Positions 45,218-53,686 of a stretch of DNA of 56,157 nucleotides are shown in pieces. The stretch spans positions 1-56,157 of the forward strand of contig SIAP01000011.1 in NCBI GenBank assembly GCA_009691725.1, read 5' to 3'. A model generated the notes under the pieces. That model worked only from the letters and a program-made list of their open reading frames with translations. It was not told the DNA's origin and ran no database searches. Numbering within the stretch: position 1 is the stretch's first letter; each line of letters starts with the position of its first letter. The position numbers and the translations under genes are program-made. This DNA comes from Phycisphaerales bacterium. GTDB taxonomy: Bacteria; Planctomycetota; Phycisphaerae; Phycisphaerales; SM1A02.

Positions 45218-46390
45218 ATGATCGCTCCTGCGAAACGCGTCCTCGCGAATCATCCGTGGTTGTGGGATCTGCCGATTGCTGCCGGAATCGGCTTTGGACT
45301 GGTCGTCCTGTTTTGTGGCAAGTGGGTCGGATTGCACTCTGAAGCCGATGAGCTCGCTGCTGGCGGTCCCGCATTCGCGAAGGCTGCCCCACGCTTTCTG
45401 CTGCCACTGATCTTCATGACGATTCTCTACTGCGGGTTTCGCGCATCCGCCCACGCAGAGGAGATCGCACACCGCCTTCGTGAACCTTTCGGCGTGCTGA
45501 TCTTGACGCTCTCTGCGGTGACGATTGAGGTCGCGCTCGTCATCGGCGTCATGCTGACTGGAAGCACCGAAGATGATGTTGCCCGTAACACGATGTTCGC
45601 AGTGCTCATGATGATCATGAACGGGTTGGTGGGCATTGCTCTGCTGATGGGTGGCCTGCGCAAGCGGGAACAGGCATTCAATGCGCAATCCACCAGTGCG
45701 TTCTTGGCGCTGATCACGGCGCTCACATTCATTGGCTTGGTCATGCCACGCCTTACCGTCAGCAGGCCAGGCGGATACATGACGCCGCAGATGGAGATCT
45801 TTGTCGCGGGTGCATCGCTCGGTGTGTACCTCGCATTCTTGGCGTTGCAGTCCTCTTCGCATCGCCACTTCTTCACCTTTCTTGATGGTCGCGCGGAGGA
45901 GCATCATGTGGCACCAGAATCAGCACCAGCCGTCACACGCCCCGCGCTCTGGATCTCCGTCCTCCTCCTCGTCGCCGCGTTGGTTGGTGTGGTCCTGCTC
46001 GCAGAGTCACTTGGTCACCTGCTCGTCTCGATTCTCGCGCGCAACTTCTTTCCCCAGGCGATTCAAGGAGTGGTGATCGCCTTCCTCATTCTGCTACCCG
46101 AAGGAATCGCGGCAACTCGGGCGGCGCTGCGCTCGGATGTTCAGCGAACGATCAACATCTTGCATGGTTCTGCACTCAGCACGATCGGATTGACGATTCC
46201 AGCAGTGCTCATCGTGTCGTTGGTCTTGCAACGACCGATTGAGTTGGGACTCAACGCTCCCGAAATCGGTCTGCTCGCCGCAACCATCATCGTGACGATG
46301 CTGAATGTCTCACTCGGCAAGGCCAACCTGATGCAGGGAATCATCCACTTGATGTTCTTTGCGGTGTGGATCGCACTGATCTTGGGTTGA
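45218..46390 (+). CDS. chaA: ChaA-like Ca2+/H+ (Na+/H+) antiporter, CaCA superfamily
   Basis: Inner-membrane cation/proton exchanger of about 390 residues from ATG 45218, with around 11 hydrophobic helices. The two inverted alpha repeats show the core acid residues: LSAVTIEVALVIGVML (first) and VIAFLILLPEGIAATRAALR (second), characteristic of the ChaA branch. ADELAAGG and the acidic TGSTEDDVARNT segment follow family usage. Earlier in-frame codons (to 44882) do not look like protein. Ion selectivity cannot be told by reading. Confidence 0.9.
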   Translation: MIAPAKRVLANHPWLWDLPIAAGIGFGLVVLFCGKWVGLHSEADELAAGGPAFAKAAPRFLLPLIFMTILYCGFRASAHAEEIAHRLREPFGVLILTLSAVTIEVALVIGVMLTGSTEDDVARNTMFAVLMMIMNGLVGIALLMGGLRKREQAFNAQSTSAFLALITALTFIGLVMPRLTVSRPGGYMTPQMEIFVAGASLGVYLAFLALQSSSHRHFFTFLDGRAEEHHVAPESAPAVTRPALWISVLLLVAALVGVVLLAESLGHLLVSILARNFFPQAIQGVVIAFLILLPEGIAATRAALRSDVQRTINILHGSALSTIGLTIPAVLIVSLVLQRPIELGLNAPEIGLLAATIIVTMLNVSLGKANLMQGIIHLMFFAVWIALILG

Positions 46391-46398
46391 GCGCGCGA

Positions 46399-47115
46399 TC
46401 ACCGTGGCGCGGGAACGCTGGTGGCCGGTGCTTGAGGCACTCCACCGAAAGCAGCTTGACGCGGGGGCATTCCGTCTGGAACGCGCGCCCTTCCCGTGGC
46501 AATTGCATCCATGACGAACCGATCAACCATGGCGTCGGCTTCTGACGCACCGCGCGCGGCACGAACTGCGAAATTGCACTTTGTAATCGCCCACGCAGAC
46601 GAATTCCACCCAGTGCGGTGTGTCGTCGAGCGCATTGCATCAACGAAGAGTTCCGCGTTTTCGTGATAGGTGGTGAGATCCATGTTGATGACACCTTTGT
46701 CGTCGTATCTCCCCTGAAAACAGAACCACGCGCAACTTCCCTCGCCGCCGCCGACTGGAGTTCGGATTACACGACCCGCGACCGCAATCACAAAGGTTGT
46801 CTGTGCCGGTCGGTAGGCGTATGCGAGTCCATCGATGTGCTCTTCGATCTGAACCAACGATTCGGCCGAGTCCATCTCCTGTCCAGTCCGACTGAATGTC
46901 TTGACGGAACGCAGGGTGATCTGCTCACCATTGGAGGTGTCAGGGAGTGAGCCCTGATGCTTACGCGCGTACTTCAAGATAGCGTTACGCGCAACGGGGA
47001 CTTGTGTCGCGGCGATGGTCGGAATGTTGAATTCGACTGGGACAGCAGGGGGAGTTGAGCATCCCGTCGCGACAGCGAGAACAGAACACAGGATCAGGCG
47101 ACTCGAAATGTGCAT
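46399..47115 (-). CDS. Predicted lipoprotein of unknown function
   Basis: About 238 residues from ATG 47115; a lipoprotein signal with AVATG|C at residue 19 (first Cys of CSTPP). The mature part has no recognisable fold: a polar alpha/beta region (about 30-190) with GSCAWFCFQGRYDD and a Pro-rich end. A perfect 7-bp inverted repeat sits immediately before the start codon. The next leftward gene upstream is the GYF-like one, 105 bp away. Confidence 0.65.
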   Translation of the reverse strand: MHISSRLILCSVLAVATGCSTPPAVPVEFNIPTIAATQVPVARNAILKYARKHQGSLPDTSNGEQITLRSVKTFSRTGQEMDSAESLVQIEEHIDGLAYAYRPAQTTFVIAVAGRVIRTPVGGGEGSCAWFCFQGRYDDKGVINMDLTTYHENAELFVDAMRSTTHRTGWNSSAWAITKCNFAVRAARGASEADAMVDRFVMDAIATGRARVPDGMPPRQAAFGGVPQAPATSVPAPR

Positions 47116-47116
47116 G

Positions 47117-47131
47117 GCACTACTGTAGTGC
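47117..47131. promoter_or_regulatory. Perfect palindrome GCACTAC-T-GTAGTGC at a start codon
   Basis: Seven-base arms (47117-47123 and 47125-47131) about one centre base; on the minus strand its last base lies 1 nt before ATG 47115. It could be a regulator operator or an RNA stem that masks the ribosome site. Confidence 0.55.
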
Positions 47132-47220
47132 GACGCAGAGTGGTTGGGGGTCGATTCCAAACTCATACTGAAGCGTGCGCCGTCGCACTTCGCACAGTAT
47201 GGGGAGCGATCCCAACCGCA

Positions 47221-47796
47221 TTACACCGCGGCACGCACTCCGCTGGCAGTCGCAGATGCAACGAGGGTGCTGAGTTCTGGAAGCGAATCGACATCGATGC
47301 GCACGACTTCTCCTCTGCGCGGCGGACCCAGTGCAGGGAACTTGTTCGAAATCATGGCAGATCGAACACGGTTGAGAGGGATGTAGACGACTGCGGAAAA
47401 CTCTGCGAACTCCACCATCAATCCCTCGACAGTCAGTCCGATGAGCGTCCCAGAATTGATTTGGTCGTTCTGATGATCGTCATGCGCAGTCACTTGGATT
47501 GCCATGTGCAACGCGCGATGCAGCAGATGGTGGATCGATTCGGGTGGTCGCTGGGCCTGCCGCTGCTCTGCGCGGGCGTGTTCAACTTCCTTGGTCTCTG
47601 TGTCGACTGGTCTCTCGACAACGGCGGCGGGGATGAGGCCGGGGATCGAGCCAGCGCTCACCCAATCGTCTCGTCCCGCCTGCTGAACCTGTGAGTCAGG
47701 CAAGAGCGTCTTTGCCCTTGCTGCATCTCGCAGTCCGTCTGCGACAAGCCATCCAGAGATGAAATCACCACTCTTGAAACGGAATTTGACTCCCAC
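47221..47796 (-). CDS. GYF-like domain protein of unknown function
   Basis: About 191 residues from GTG 47796, which follows GGAGGAGG by 5 nt; a GTG at 47817 would put that site inside the gene. The first about 55 residues (KFRFKSGDFISGWLVADGLR, DWVSAGSIPGLIP) resemble the bacterial GYF_2 domain, which often serves to bind proline-rich peptides or membrane partners. An acidic/Gln linker follows, then a small beta domain (about 95-180, GTLIGLTVEGLMVEFAEFSA, YIPLNRVRSAMI) that may be a regulator of unknown kind. Function not assigned. Confidence 0.65.
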   Translation of the reverse strand: MGVKFRFKSGDFISGWLVADGLRDAARAKTLLPDSQVQQAGRDDWVSAGSIPGLIPAAVVERPVDTETKEVEHARAEQRQAQRPPESIHHLLHRALHMAIQVTAHDDHQNDQINSGTLIGLTVEGLMVEFAEFSAVVYIPLNRVRSAMISNKFPALGPPRRGEVVRIDVDSLPELSTLVASATASGVRAAV

Positions 47797-47984
47797 GAAT
47801 GCCTCCTCCGCGCACACGGCGCGATCGGTGAACCGCGGATCCAGGGCGATCGGCGACCGCCAACTTTGAAAATGCTACCGTCCAAGAGGTGCGTCGCAGA
47901 GAATTTTCGCCGGCGACTGGAAGAATTGAGGTCTGTTTCGCTCTATCTTTGCCGCCATTGTGCATACAAGATTGCAGAGTTAAA

Positions 47985-48059
47985 GTCCCGGTAGCTCAGT
48001 TGGATAGAGCAGCAGATTTCTAATCTGCAGGTCGGTGGTTCGAGCCCACCCCGGGACGC
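47985..48059 (+). tRNA. tRNA-Arg (anticodon UCU)
   Basis: Cloverleaf with 7-bp acceptor stem GTCCCGG/CCGGGAC, D-arm TAGCTCAGTTGGATAGAGCA, anticodon stem GCAGA/TCTGC with loop TTTCTAA (anticodon UCU, reads AGA and AGG), and T-arm with GGTTCGAGCC. Discriminator base G at 48059; no CCA encoded. It is followed by a glycosyltransferase gene only 6 bp away. Confidence 0.96.
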
Positions 48060-48064
48060 TTCCC

Positions 48065-49555
48065 ATGGAATCACTTCGAAAACATTTTCAATCCCCGACG
48101 ACCATTTTCTGGGTGACGACGCTCACGATGTACTTCGGCTGGTCGCTCGTGACTGCATGCCTGCCTGGCAATCTCCCATTCGACCACATCGAGATGCTCG
48201 TTTGGGGGAAGGCTTGGCAGTTGAGTTACTGGAAGCATCCGCCGTTGCCTGCGTGGGTGACGGAAGCCGTTTTCGTCGCCACGAATCGCGCAATCTGGCC
48301 GCAGTTCTTCATTGGTCCAGCAACAACTGCGACGGCTGCGTGGGTTGTGTGGCGCGCTGCGCGCGATGTGGCCGGTCCGTGGCGGGCGCTCATTGCCGCG
48401 CTCTCCTTGCAAGGCTGCATTTACTACAGCCACGAATGCGATGTCATCAACCACAATTCGATCCAACTGCCCTTTGTGGCGGCACTCATTTGGGCCGGGT
48501 GGCGTGGTTTGCGCGGCTCATCACTCGCGTGGATCTGTTTTGGCGCATGCTCCGCGCTTGCGATCTATGGGAAGCACTCCGCCGCATTCGCGCCTGTTGG
48601 GGTTCTTGTATTCACGCTCATCAACAAGGATGCGCGCAGACTCTGGCGCACGGCGGGGCCGTATCTGGGGCTCATCACCGGAACGATTGTCATGGTGCCG
48701 CACTTGATCGGACTCTGGCAGGTCGACTTCCTTCCGTTTCAAACGGCATTCATGTATCGCACAGAACCTCCTCCGTGGTGGGGTCGCATTGCCTATCCAG
48801 CTGAATTTGTTTCCGTCCAACTCGTGATGACGTTTGGGGTTTGGATCATGATGTTTTTGCTCTTCGCGGTCCCAGGTCAGCCCACGATCGAACCAGAATC
48901 ACCTGCACTCGAAACTCGCAAGGCGGCGCTCTACTTTCTCTGGTGCACGGCGTTCCCGCTGGCGCTCGCGGCGAGCGTCTCGTGTGTGCTCAATCTGCAT
49001 CTGCACAGTCTCTGGGCGATGGCATGGTTGCCATACACGGGACTCGTTGTTCTGCTCTGGGTGCGTCGTCCTATTGGCTGGAGCGGCCTTCGAACCATGG
49101 GGATCGCGTGGTGTGCGCTGGCATTTGGGACACTGGGATTCGTCGGGATTCGACTGGTGGCCAGGCCTCACCTCACTGGGAGTACAGCGAATGTGTACTT
49201 CAATGGCGAGGACCTCGCAGAACATGTTGGCGCTCGGTGGAAGGAGGCAACTGATGGCGCACCACTGGGAATCGTGATTGGGTCGTACTGGATTGGTGGA
49301 AATGTCTGTGTCTATCACCCAGAGCATCCAGACATTGTGATTGATGCGATCCCACTTCGATCCTCGTGGGTTGACCTTTCCCGCATTTCCGTGGAGGGTG
49401 CCATCCTTGTTTGGGAGGGGCAGGGCGTTCCAGAGTGGATCGACAATTTTGGAGCCCACACCGAGGTCGAGCGCTTTGAGATCACCCCTCGAACCACGGC
49501 GGCCGTCTCAAAGAAACAACTCGGGATGGCGATCATCCTGCCCGCTGGCAAGTGA
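48065..49555 (+). CDS. Membrane glycosyltransferase, GT39/PMT_2-like
   Basis: About 496 residues from ATG 48065, right after the tRNA. Ten or so hydrophobic helices; the first periplasmic loop reads FDHIEMLVWGKAWQLSYWKH then PPLPAW, similar to the D-E and HPPL motifs of the ArnT/PMT_2 lipid-linked sugar transferases. A C-terminal soluble domain (about 395-496) follows. It transfers a sugar from a polyprenyl carrier, probably to lipid or protein outside the membrane; substrate unknown. A reading from 48035 would overlap the tRNA and was rejected. Confidence 0.85.
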   Translation: MESLRKHFQSPTTIFWVTTLTMYFGWSLVTACLPGNLPFDHIEMLVWGKAWQLSYWKHPPLPAWVTEAVFVATNRAIWPQFFIGPATTATAAWVVWRAARDVAGPWRALIAALSLQGCIYYSHECDVINHNSIQLPFVAALIWAGWRGLRGSSLAWICFGACSALAIYGKHSAAFAPVGVLVFTLINKDARRLWRTAGPYLGLITGTIVMVPHLIGLWQVDFLPFQTAFMYRTEPPPWWGRIAYPAEFVSVQLVMTFGVWIMMFLLFAVPGQPTIEPESPALETRKAALYFLWCTAFPLALAASVSCVLNLHLHSLWAMAWLPYTGLVVLLWVRRPIGWSGLRTMGIAWCALAFGTLGFVGIRLVARPHLTGSTANVYFNGEDLAEHVGARWKEATDGAPLGIVIGSYWIGGNVCVYHPEHPDIVIDAIPLRSSWVDLSRISVEGAILVWEGQGVPEWIDNFGAHTEVERFEITPRTTAAVSKKQLGMAIILPAGK

Positions 49556-49560
49556 TTCCC

Positions 49561-51687
49561 TTACGAAACATCCAATTCGCGCAGGTACGCACCAAGGGCA
49601 TCCTGTTGTGCCTTGAGTGTCGTGCGCAATTCTCCATCCTCCACGCGGATTGCCTCGAGTCGCGACTCTTGTTCGTCGAACTTCGCGAGATAGCGTCGAT
49701 AGATATCCGTGTCGTGACTGATTGAATTCATGTTCTGTCGAATCCGATTCTGATCTCCGTCGATGGCTTGCCGTTCCTGTTCGAGCCGCGATACATCCAT
49801 CGCAGTCTCGTTGATGGTCGCCTGCATCTGTGATGCCTTCTTGACCGCGTCGACGACCGCTTGCGATGCCTTGCCGTTGCTCGCGTAGGCGAGCAGCGTG
49901 GGAAGGTCGAATCCGACCACCGCGATGTGCTGGTACGCAGTGCGTTCCTGCGTCACCGCAAGCGTGCCCCCCTCGCCAGCGAGCAGAGTGACTTCGAATC
50001 GATACAAGTCCTCCGTCTCTTGTGCCGCCTTCTTTGGAGCAGTCAGAGTCCAATCGTGCTGCTTGGCGACCTCAACCAGTAGGGTGCGCTCGCGAGTCTC
50101 GTCCTTGTTCACAAGCGCGAATGAGATGGTCTGGGACTGCTTGCGCGTCTGCACGACGAGCCCATCGACGATCTTGACGGACGCCACCGTGTCGGTGCTG
50201 TCACCGTCGATTGCCACAGAAACAGCCAAATCCACGGCGTAGGCGAGGAGCCGCGTATCGCCGAGGGTCAGGAATCCGATCTCCGCATCACCGGCATAGG
50301 TCGCGCCATCGAACACGGCGATGGGTCCTGGGATCAATTGAAGCCCCGAGGAGTTTGTGATCTCGACACCGCGCATCGGATGATCGATCCCATCAGATTC
50401 GTTGAAGATGCTGACGCGCCGTCCCTCAATGGGTGAAGTCAAAATCGGCAGCATGGCAGACTGTTGTCGTGCAATCGAAATCGGGTTTTCGAGTGTGTAC
50501 TGGAAAGTCTCCCCGACTTCGCCACCCTGCGCCGCGGAGAATCCATACAGTGATCCACCCATCGACATGCCTGCTCGGTCCAGCGATTCAGGGTTGCCGA
50601 CTCCACCGCCTCCACCAGCAGATCCAAACAGACTCCCGCTCGCCGCGTCACTCATCGACGCACCAGCCACCTTTCGCAGCACCCCACTCGCAGCGGGTGG
50701 CGGTGAGCCTGGTGCGGCCATCGTCTTAAGATCCTTCGCAGCCCTGTAGGCATCGCCATCCTGATAGATCCGCGGCGCAGCACCCGCGACCATCGGCACT
50801 TCGAGCATGGGGCGAGAGATGTGCAGCGACTCGGAGAGATCCATCTGAAAACTGACAGGTTGGCTTGCAACGAGCGCAAGCTTGACCTCAGTCCAATCAT
50901 CATCTGTGGTGTTCTCGACGATCGCCCATCCTTGGATCAGTGGCTTTTCCTTGGTGTTGACGGCATCCGGAAGCACGAGTCGGTAACTCGTCTTCCAAAT
51001 CGGCATCTCGTTGACATAGGCAACCCGAACTTCGCGCGTACCCGACCCTCCAAAGGCAAGATCAACAGTCTTGAATCGATCGGTGCTATGCGATGCAAGT
51101 GCCGCGAGTGCCTTGTTGAGTTCGGAGTTGAGCGTTGGATTCTCCAACTGAACCGAAACGAGAGTGCCGAGATTGACCGACCGTACACCACCATCCGTGA
51201 CGACATTCAGATATGGAGTGTTGATCGTCTTCTGCGCATTGCCTTGTGCGAGTTCGCGATTCTCCACACCGAGGATGACCCCAGAGATCGGACCATCGTT
51301 CGTGACCACCCTCACCTTGGTGCCGCGAAGTCTGCCGAGCATCACGCCAAGCGTTGGATTGTCTGCAAGGTCCACGCCGAAACTTGCCAACTGCCGTGCA
51401 AGCGGCTCCTTGGAGTCATAGGTCACCGATTCGAGTGCCTTCTGTGGATCCAAGATCACCATCGATTTCAGCATGTCATTGATCTGATCATTTGCAAAGC
51501 GCAGCTGCACGGTGTCGCCGCTGGTGATCGAACCATTCCGTTGGAAGTATCCGACTCCCGATCGGTAGAGGGTGATCGAAGTGAGCGGAAGTTGCCCTTG
51601 GACTGCGGCATCGCGCCCGAGCGCCGCCGACACGATCGCAAGTGTTGCCCCCGTGCACAAGAATGGATAGATCATTGAGCGCTTCAT
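49561..51687 (-). CDS. Secreted DUF4139-domain protein
   Basis: A 708-residue exported protein: signal peptide (1-24), a beta-rich first half with LTSITLYRSGVGYFQRNGSI, the DUF4139 fold with IWKTSYRLVL and GWAIVENTTDDDWTEVKLAL (about 225-265), a low-complexity Gly/Ser insert (about 310-370), and a C-terminal coiled coil (about 620-700, MDVSRLEQERQAIDGDQNRI). Such proteins are widespread in planctomycetes, of unknown function. Stop is 5 bp from the stop of the glycosyltransferase gene (convergent). Confidence 0.85.
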   Translation of the reverse strand: MKRSMIYPFLCTGATLAIVSAALGRDAAVQGQLPLTSITLYRSGVGYFQRNGSITSGDTVQLRFANDQINDMLKSMVILDPQKALESVTYDSKEPLARQLASFGVDLADNPTLGVMLGRLRGTKVRVVTNDGPISGVILGVENRELAQGNAQKTINTPYLNVVTDGGVRSVNLGTLVSVQLENPTLNSELNKALAALASHSTDRFKTVDLAFGGSGTREVRVAYVNEMPIWKTSYRLVLPDAVNTKEKPLIQGWAIVENTTDDDWTEVKLALVASQPVSFQMDLSESLHISRPMLEVPMVAGAAPRIYQDGDAYRAAKDLKTMAAPGSPPPAASGVLRKVAGASMSDAASGSLFGSAGGGGGVGNPESLDRAGMSMGGSLYGFSAAQGGEVGETFQYTLENPISIARQQSAMLPILTSPIEGRRVSIFNESDGIDHPMRGVEITNSSGLQLIPGPIAVFDGATYAGDAEIGFLTLGDTRLLAYAVDLAVSVAIDGDSTDTVASVKIVDGLVVQTRKQSQTISFALVNKDETRERTLLVEVAKQHDWTLTAPKKAAQETEDLYRFEVTLLAGEGGTLAVTQERTAYQHIAVVGFDLPTLLAYASNGKASQAVVDAVKKASQMQATINETAMDVSRLEQERQAIDGDQNRIRQNMNSISHDTDIYRRYLAKFDEQESRLEAIRVEDGELRTTLKAQQDALGAYLRELDVS

Positions 51688-51900
51688 GCCGGATTCTCCT
51701 TGACCAGAATGCTACCCGTGGTGCGATCGTCGCCGAATTGCGGCGACCTATCGCACTGGAGACATTCCAGTGGTTGTCTACAGCATGCCGAAGACGTGCC
51801 AAGTACATCGACTCGATGCTTGACACCACATACGCCCGCCACTTCTGGTCGTCTGCCGAACTCAGCGCAATGCGAGCGAAGTGGCTCCGACTCGGCTGAC

Positions 51901-52149
51901 TTAGGGCGTCGGATTCCAATTGCCCAACAGGATCGCCATGTCAGCGCCATTGACAAGACCGTCGCCATTGAGGTCGCCAATGGCCGCTTCGCAGAGATCG
52001 CCGATGCCATCACCATCGCAATCAGCCTGATTTGGATTTGGCGCAGCAGGACAGTTGTCCATGAAGGCAGCAACGCCGTCGCTCGCGCTGAAAATCGCAC
52101 TGAGCGCAATCGCTCGTGAAGAATGTCTGTCGATGCCACGGGTCAACAT
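51901..52149 (-). CDS. Short ORF: thrombospondin-type-3 and dockerin-like tail, probable gene remnant
   Basis: An 82-residue reading from ATG 52149. It carries the end of a secreted protein: DNCPAAPNPNQADCDGDGIG (thrombospondin type 3 repeat) then DLNGDGLVNGADMAILLGNW (a single dockerin-like repeat). A typical such protein is hundreds of residues long; here the sequence upstream on the minus strand soon enters the divergent MFS gene. No convincing signal peptide. It is either a decayed 3' fragment or a genuinely small protein; the former is preferred. The surrounding 51688-51900 has no clear gene. Confidence 0.55.
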   Translation of the reverse strand: MLTRGIDRHSSRAIALSAIFSASDGVAAFMDNCPAAPNPNQADCDGDGIGDLCEAAIGDLNGDGLVNGADMAILLGNWNPTP

Positions 52150-52226
52150 GGGATAAGTATGCCACACCCAATCCAATACGCCAACAATGAACTCGACATT
52201 CGGCGAATCGATACTCTTCGGGATTC

Positions 52227-53600
52227 GTGCCGCGCAGAACAAATCCACAGATTCGAAGACTGCACAGCGATATGCGCCTCCTCCAGGCGGATGGCGCGGC
52301 GGTGGCACTCACCATCGGATTGGCAGAGGCATACTTTGTGGCATTCGCCCTCGCAGCGGGACTCTCGCAGGTGGAGTCGAGCCTCATCGCAACTGTGCCT
52401 GTGCTGATCGGCGCACTGATTCACGGGGTGACTCCATGGGGGGTGCGCTTCACGCGCAGTCTTCGTCGGTGGGTGTGGATCTGCGCAGCACTACAGGCGA
52501 CGGCATTGCTCGCATTGTCCGTCTGCTCTTTGGACGGAACAGCATCAGCCCCAATGGTCTATCTGCTCGTCAGTCTTTACTGGGCGGCCGGTTTTTGTAC
52601 CGGACCACCCTGGCAAACCTGGGTACCGACGCTCATTCCAAAGCTGATCGCGACACACTTCTGGACGAAGCGCAGCAGAACCGTCCAAGCACTCCTCGGC
52701 ATCGGTTTGTTGAGTGGGCTCATTTTGGAATGGGGGCGACGCAGCGGGCAAGTGCTCGATGCCTTCGCGATCGTGTTCTTCTGCGGGTTCATCGCACGCG
52801 GCGCATCTGCATTCTTCCTCGCGCGACACAGCGAGCCACAGCCAAAGCTTGCGACGGAGAATCCTCTTCCATCGCTGCAGCTCATTCGTCAAGATCTGCT
52901 TGGCGATCAATCTGTTCGAGCGTTGCTCGTGTACATGTTGGCGGTCGTGCTGGCGACCAATGTCTCGGCCGCATTCATTACTCCCTACATGCTCACCGAG
53001 TTGCATTTCAACTACACACAATTGATGTGCGCCTTCGCAGTGACCTTTGCAGCGAAGGTGATCGCGCTTCCCGGAGTGGGCAGGCTCGCCAAACGCTATG
53101 GACCAGGAGTCCCGCTCTGGCTCGGAGGCATCGGCATCATTCCAACCGCGACGCTCTATCTCCTGTCCGACAGTTTCTGGTGGATCCTGTCTCTCCAATT
53201 CTGTGTCGGGTTGGCGTGGGCCTGCTGGGAAACCGCAACTTTCCTGCTGGTGTTCGATGTGATTCCAAGCGCACGGCGCACGAGCGTGATGACCGTCTAC
53301 AACATTGTGCAGAGTGTTGCCGTCGTCAGTGGATCGCTCATCGGCGCTGCAATTCTTGCCGGGATGGAGATGGGGCGCACCGGTTTCGCCGCAGTCTTCA
53401 TTGCCACTGGTGCGATGCGATTGATGACGCTCTTTCTGCTCGCAGGAATCGAGCCGCGCCGATTCAAACTCCGACAGACCTTCGATCTCTACTTACAGAC
53501 GCTCGGGATCAGTCTCGGTGATGGCTCGATGGACATTCCGCAATTCACGGAGCGGTCGGAGCCATCGGGCGCGCGTCTCAAACAAGACGAACCGCGTTGA
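52227..53600 (+). CDS. Major facilitator superfamily transporter
   Basis: A 457-residue protein with about 11-12 hydrophobic helices. The first segment RLLQADGAAVALTIGLAEAY plus FVAFALAAGLSQVESSLIAT is typical of planctomycete/bacteroidete MFS members. The start may be GTG 52227 or ATG 52272; the former keeps the basic N-terminus usual in this group. Substrate is unknown. A polar tail of about 50 residues follows the last helix. Confidence 0.82.
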   Translation: MPRRTNPQIRRLHSDMRLLQADGAAVALTIGLAEAYFVAFALAAGLSQVESSLIATVPVLIGALIHGVTPWGVRFTRSLRRWVWICAALQATALLALSVCSLDGTASAPMVYLLVSLYWAAGFCTGPPWQTWVPTLIPKLIATHFWTKRSRTVQALLGIGLLSGLILEWGRRSGQVLDAFAIVFFCGFIARGASAFFLARHSEPQPKLATENPLPSLQLIRQDLLGDQSVRALLVYMLAVVLATNVSAAFITPYMLTELHFNYTQLMCAFAVTFAAKVIALPGVGRLAKRYGPGVPLWLGGIGIIPTATLYLLSDSFWWILSLQFCVGLAWACWETATFLLVFDVIPSARRTSVMTVYNIVQSVAVVSGSLIGAAILAGMEMGRTGFAAVFIATGAMRLMTLFLLAGIEPRRFKLRQTFDLYLQTLGISLGDGSMDIPQFTERSEPSGARLKQDEPR

Positions 53601-53686
53601 GAATGCGGGACCGAGTGGGAACACAGTCGCCACGAAAGCGGCGGGCGGTGTCGATGGGAAGTTGCCAAGCCGATAGAGTCTCATCC

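Noticed and set aside
47985-48059. Integration site at the tRNA-Arg gene
   Set aside because: No integrase, no direct repeat of the tRNA 3' end and no foreign-looking cargo were seen.
51642-51899. A short forward frame ending in AMRAKWLRLG
   Set aside because: Coding-like codon use in its last 60 codons, but the start overlaps the DUF4139 gene in antisense and no family is recognisable; too weak to list as a gene.
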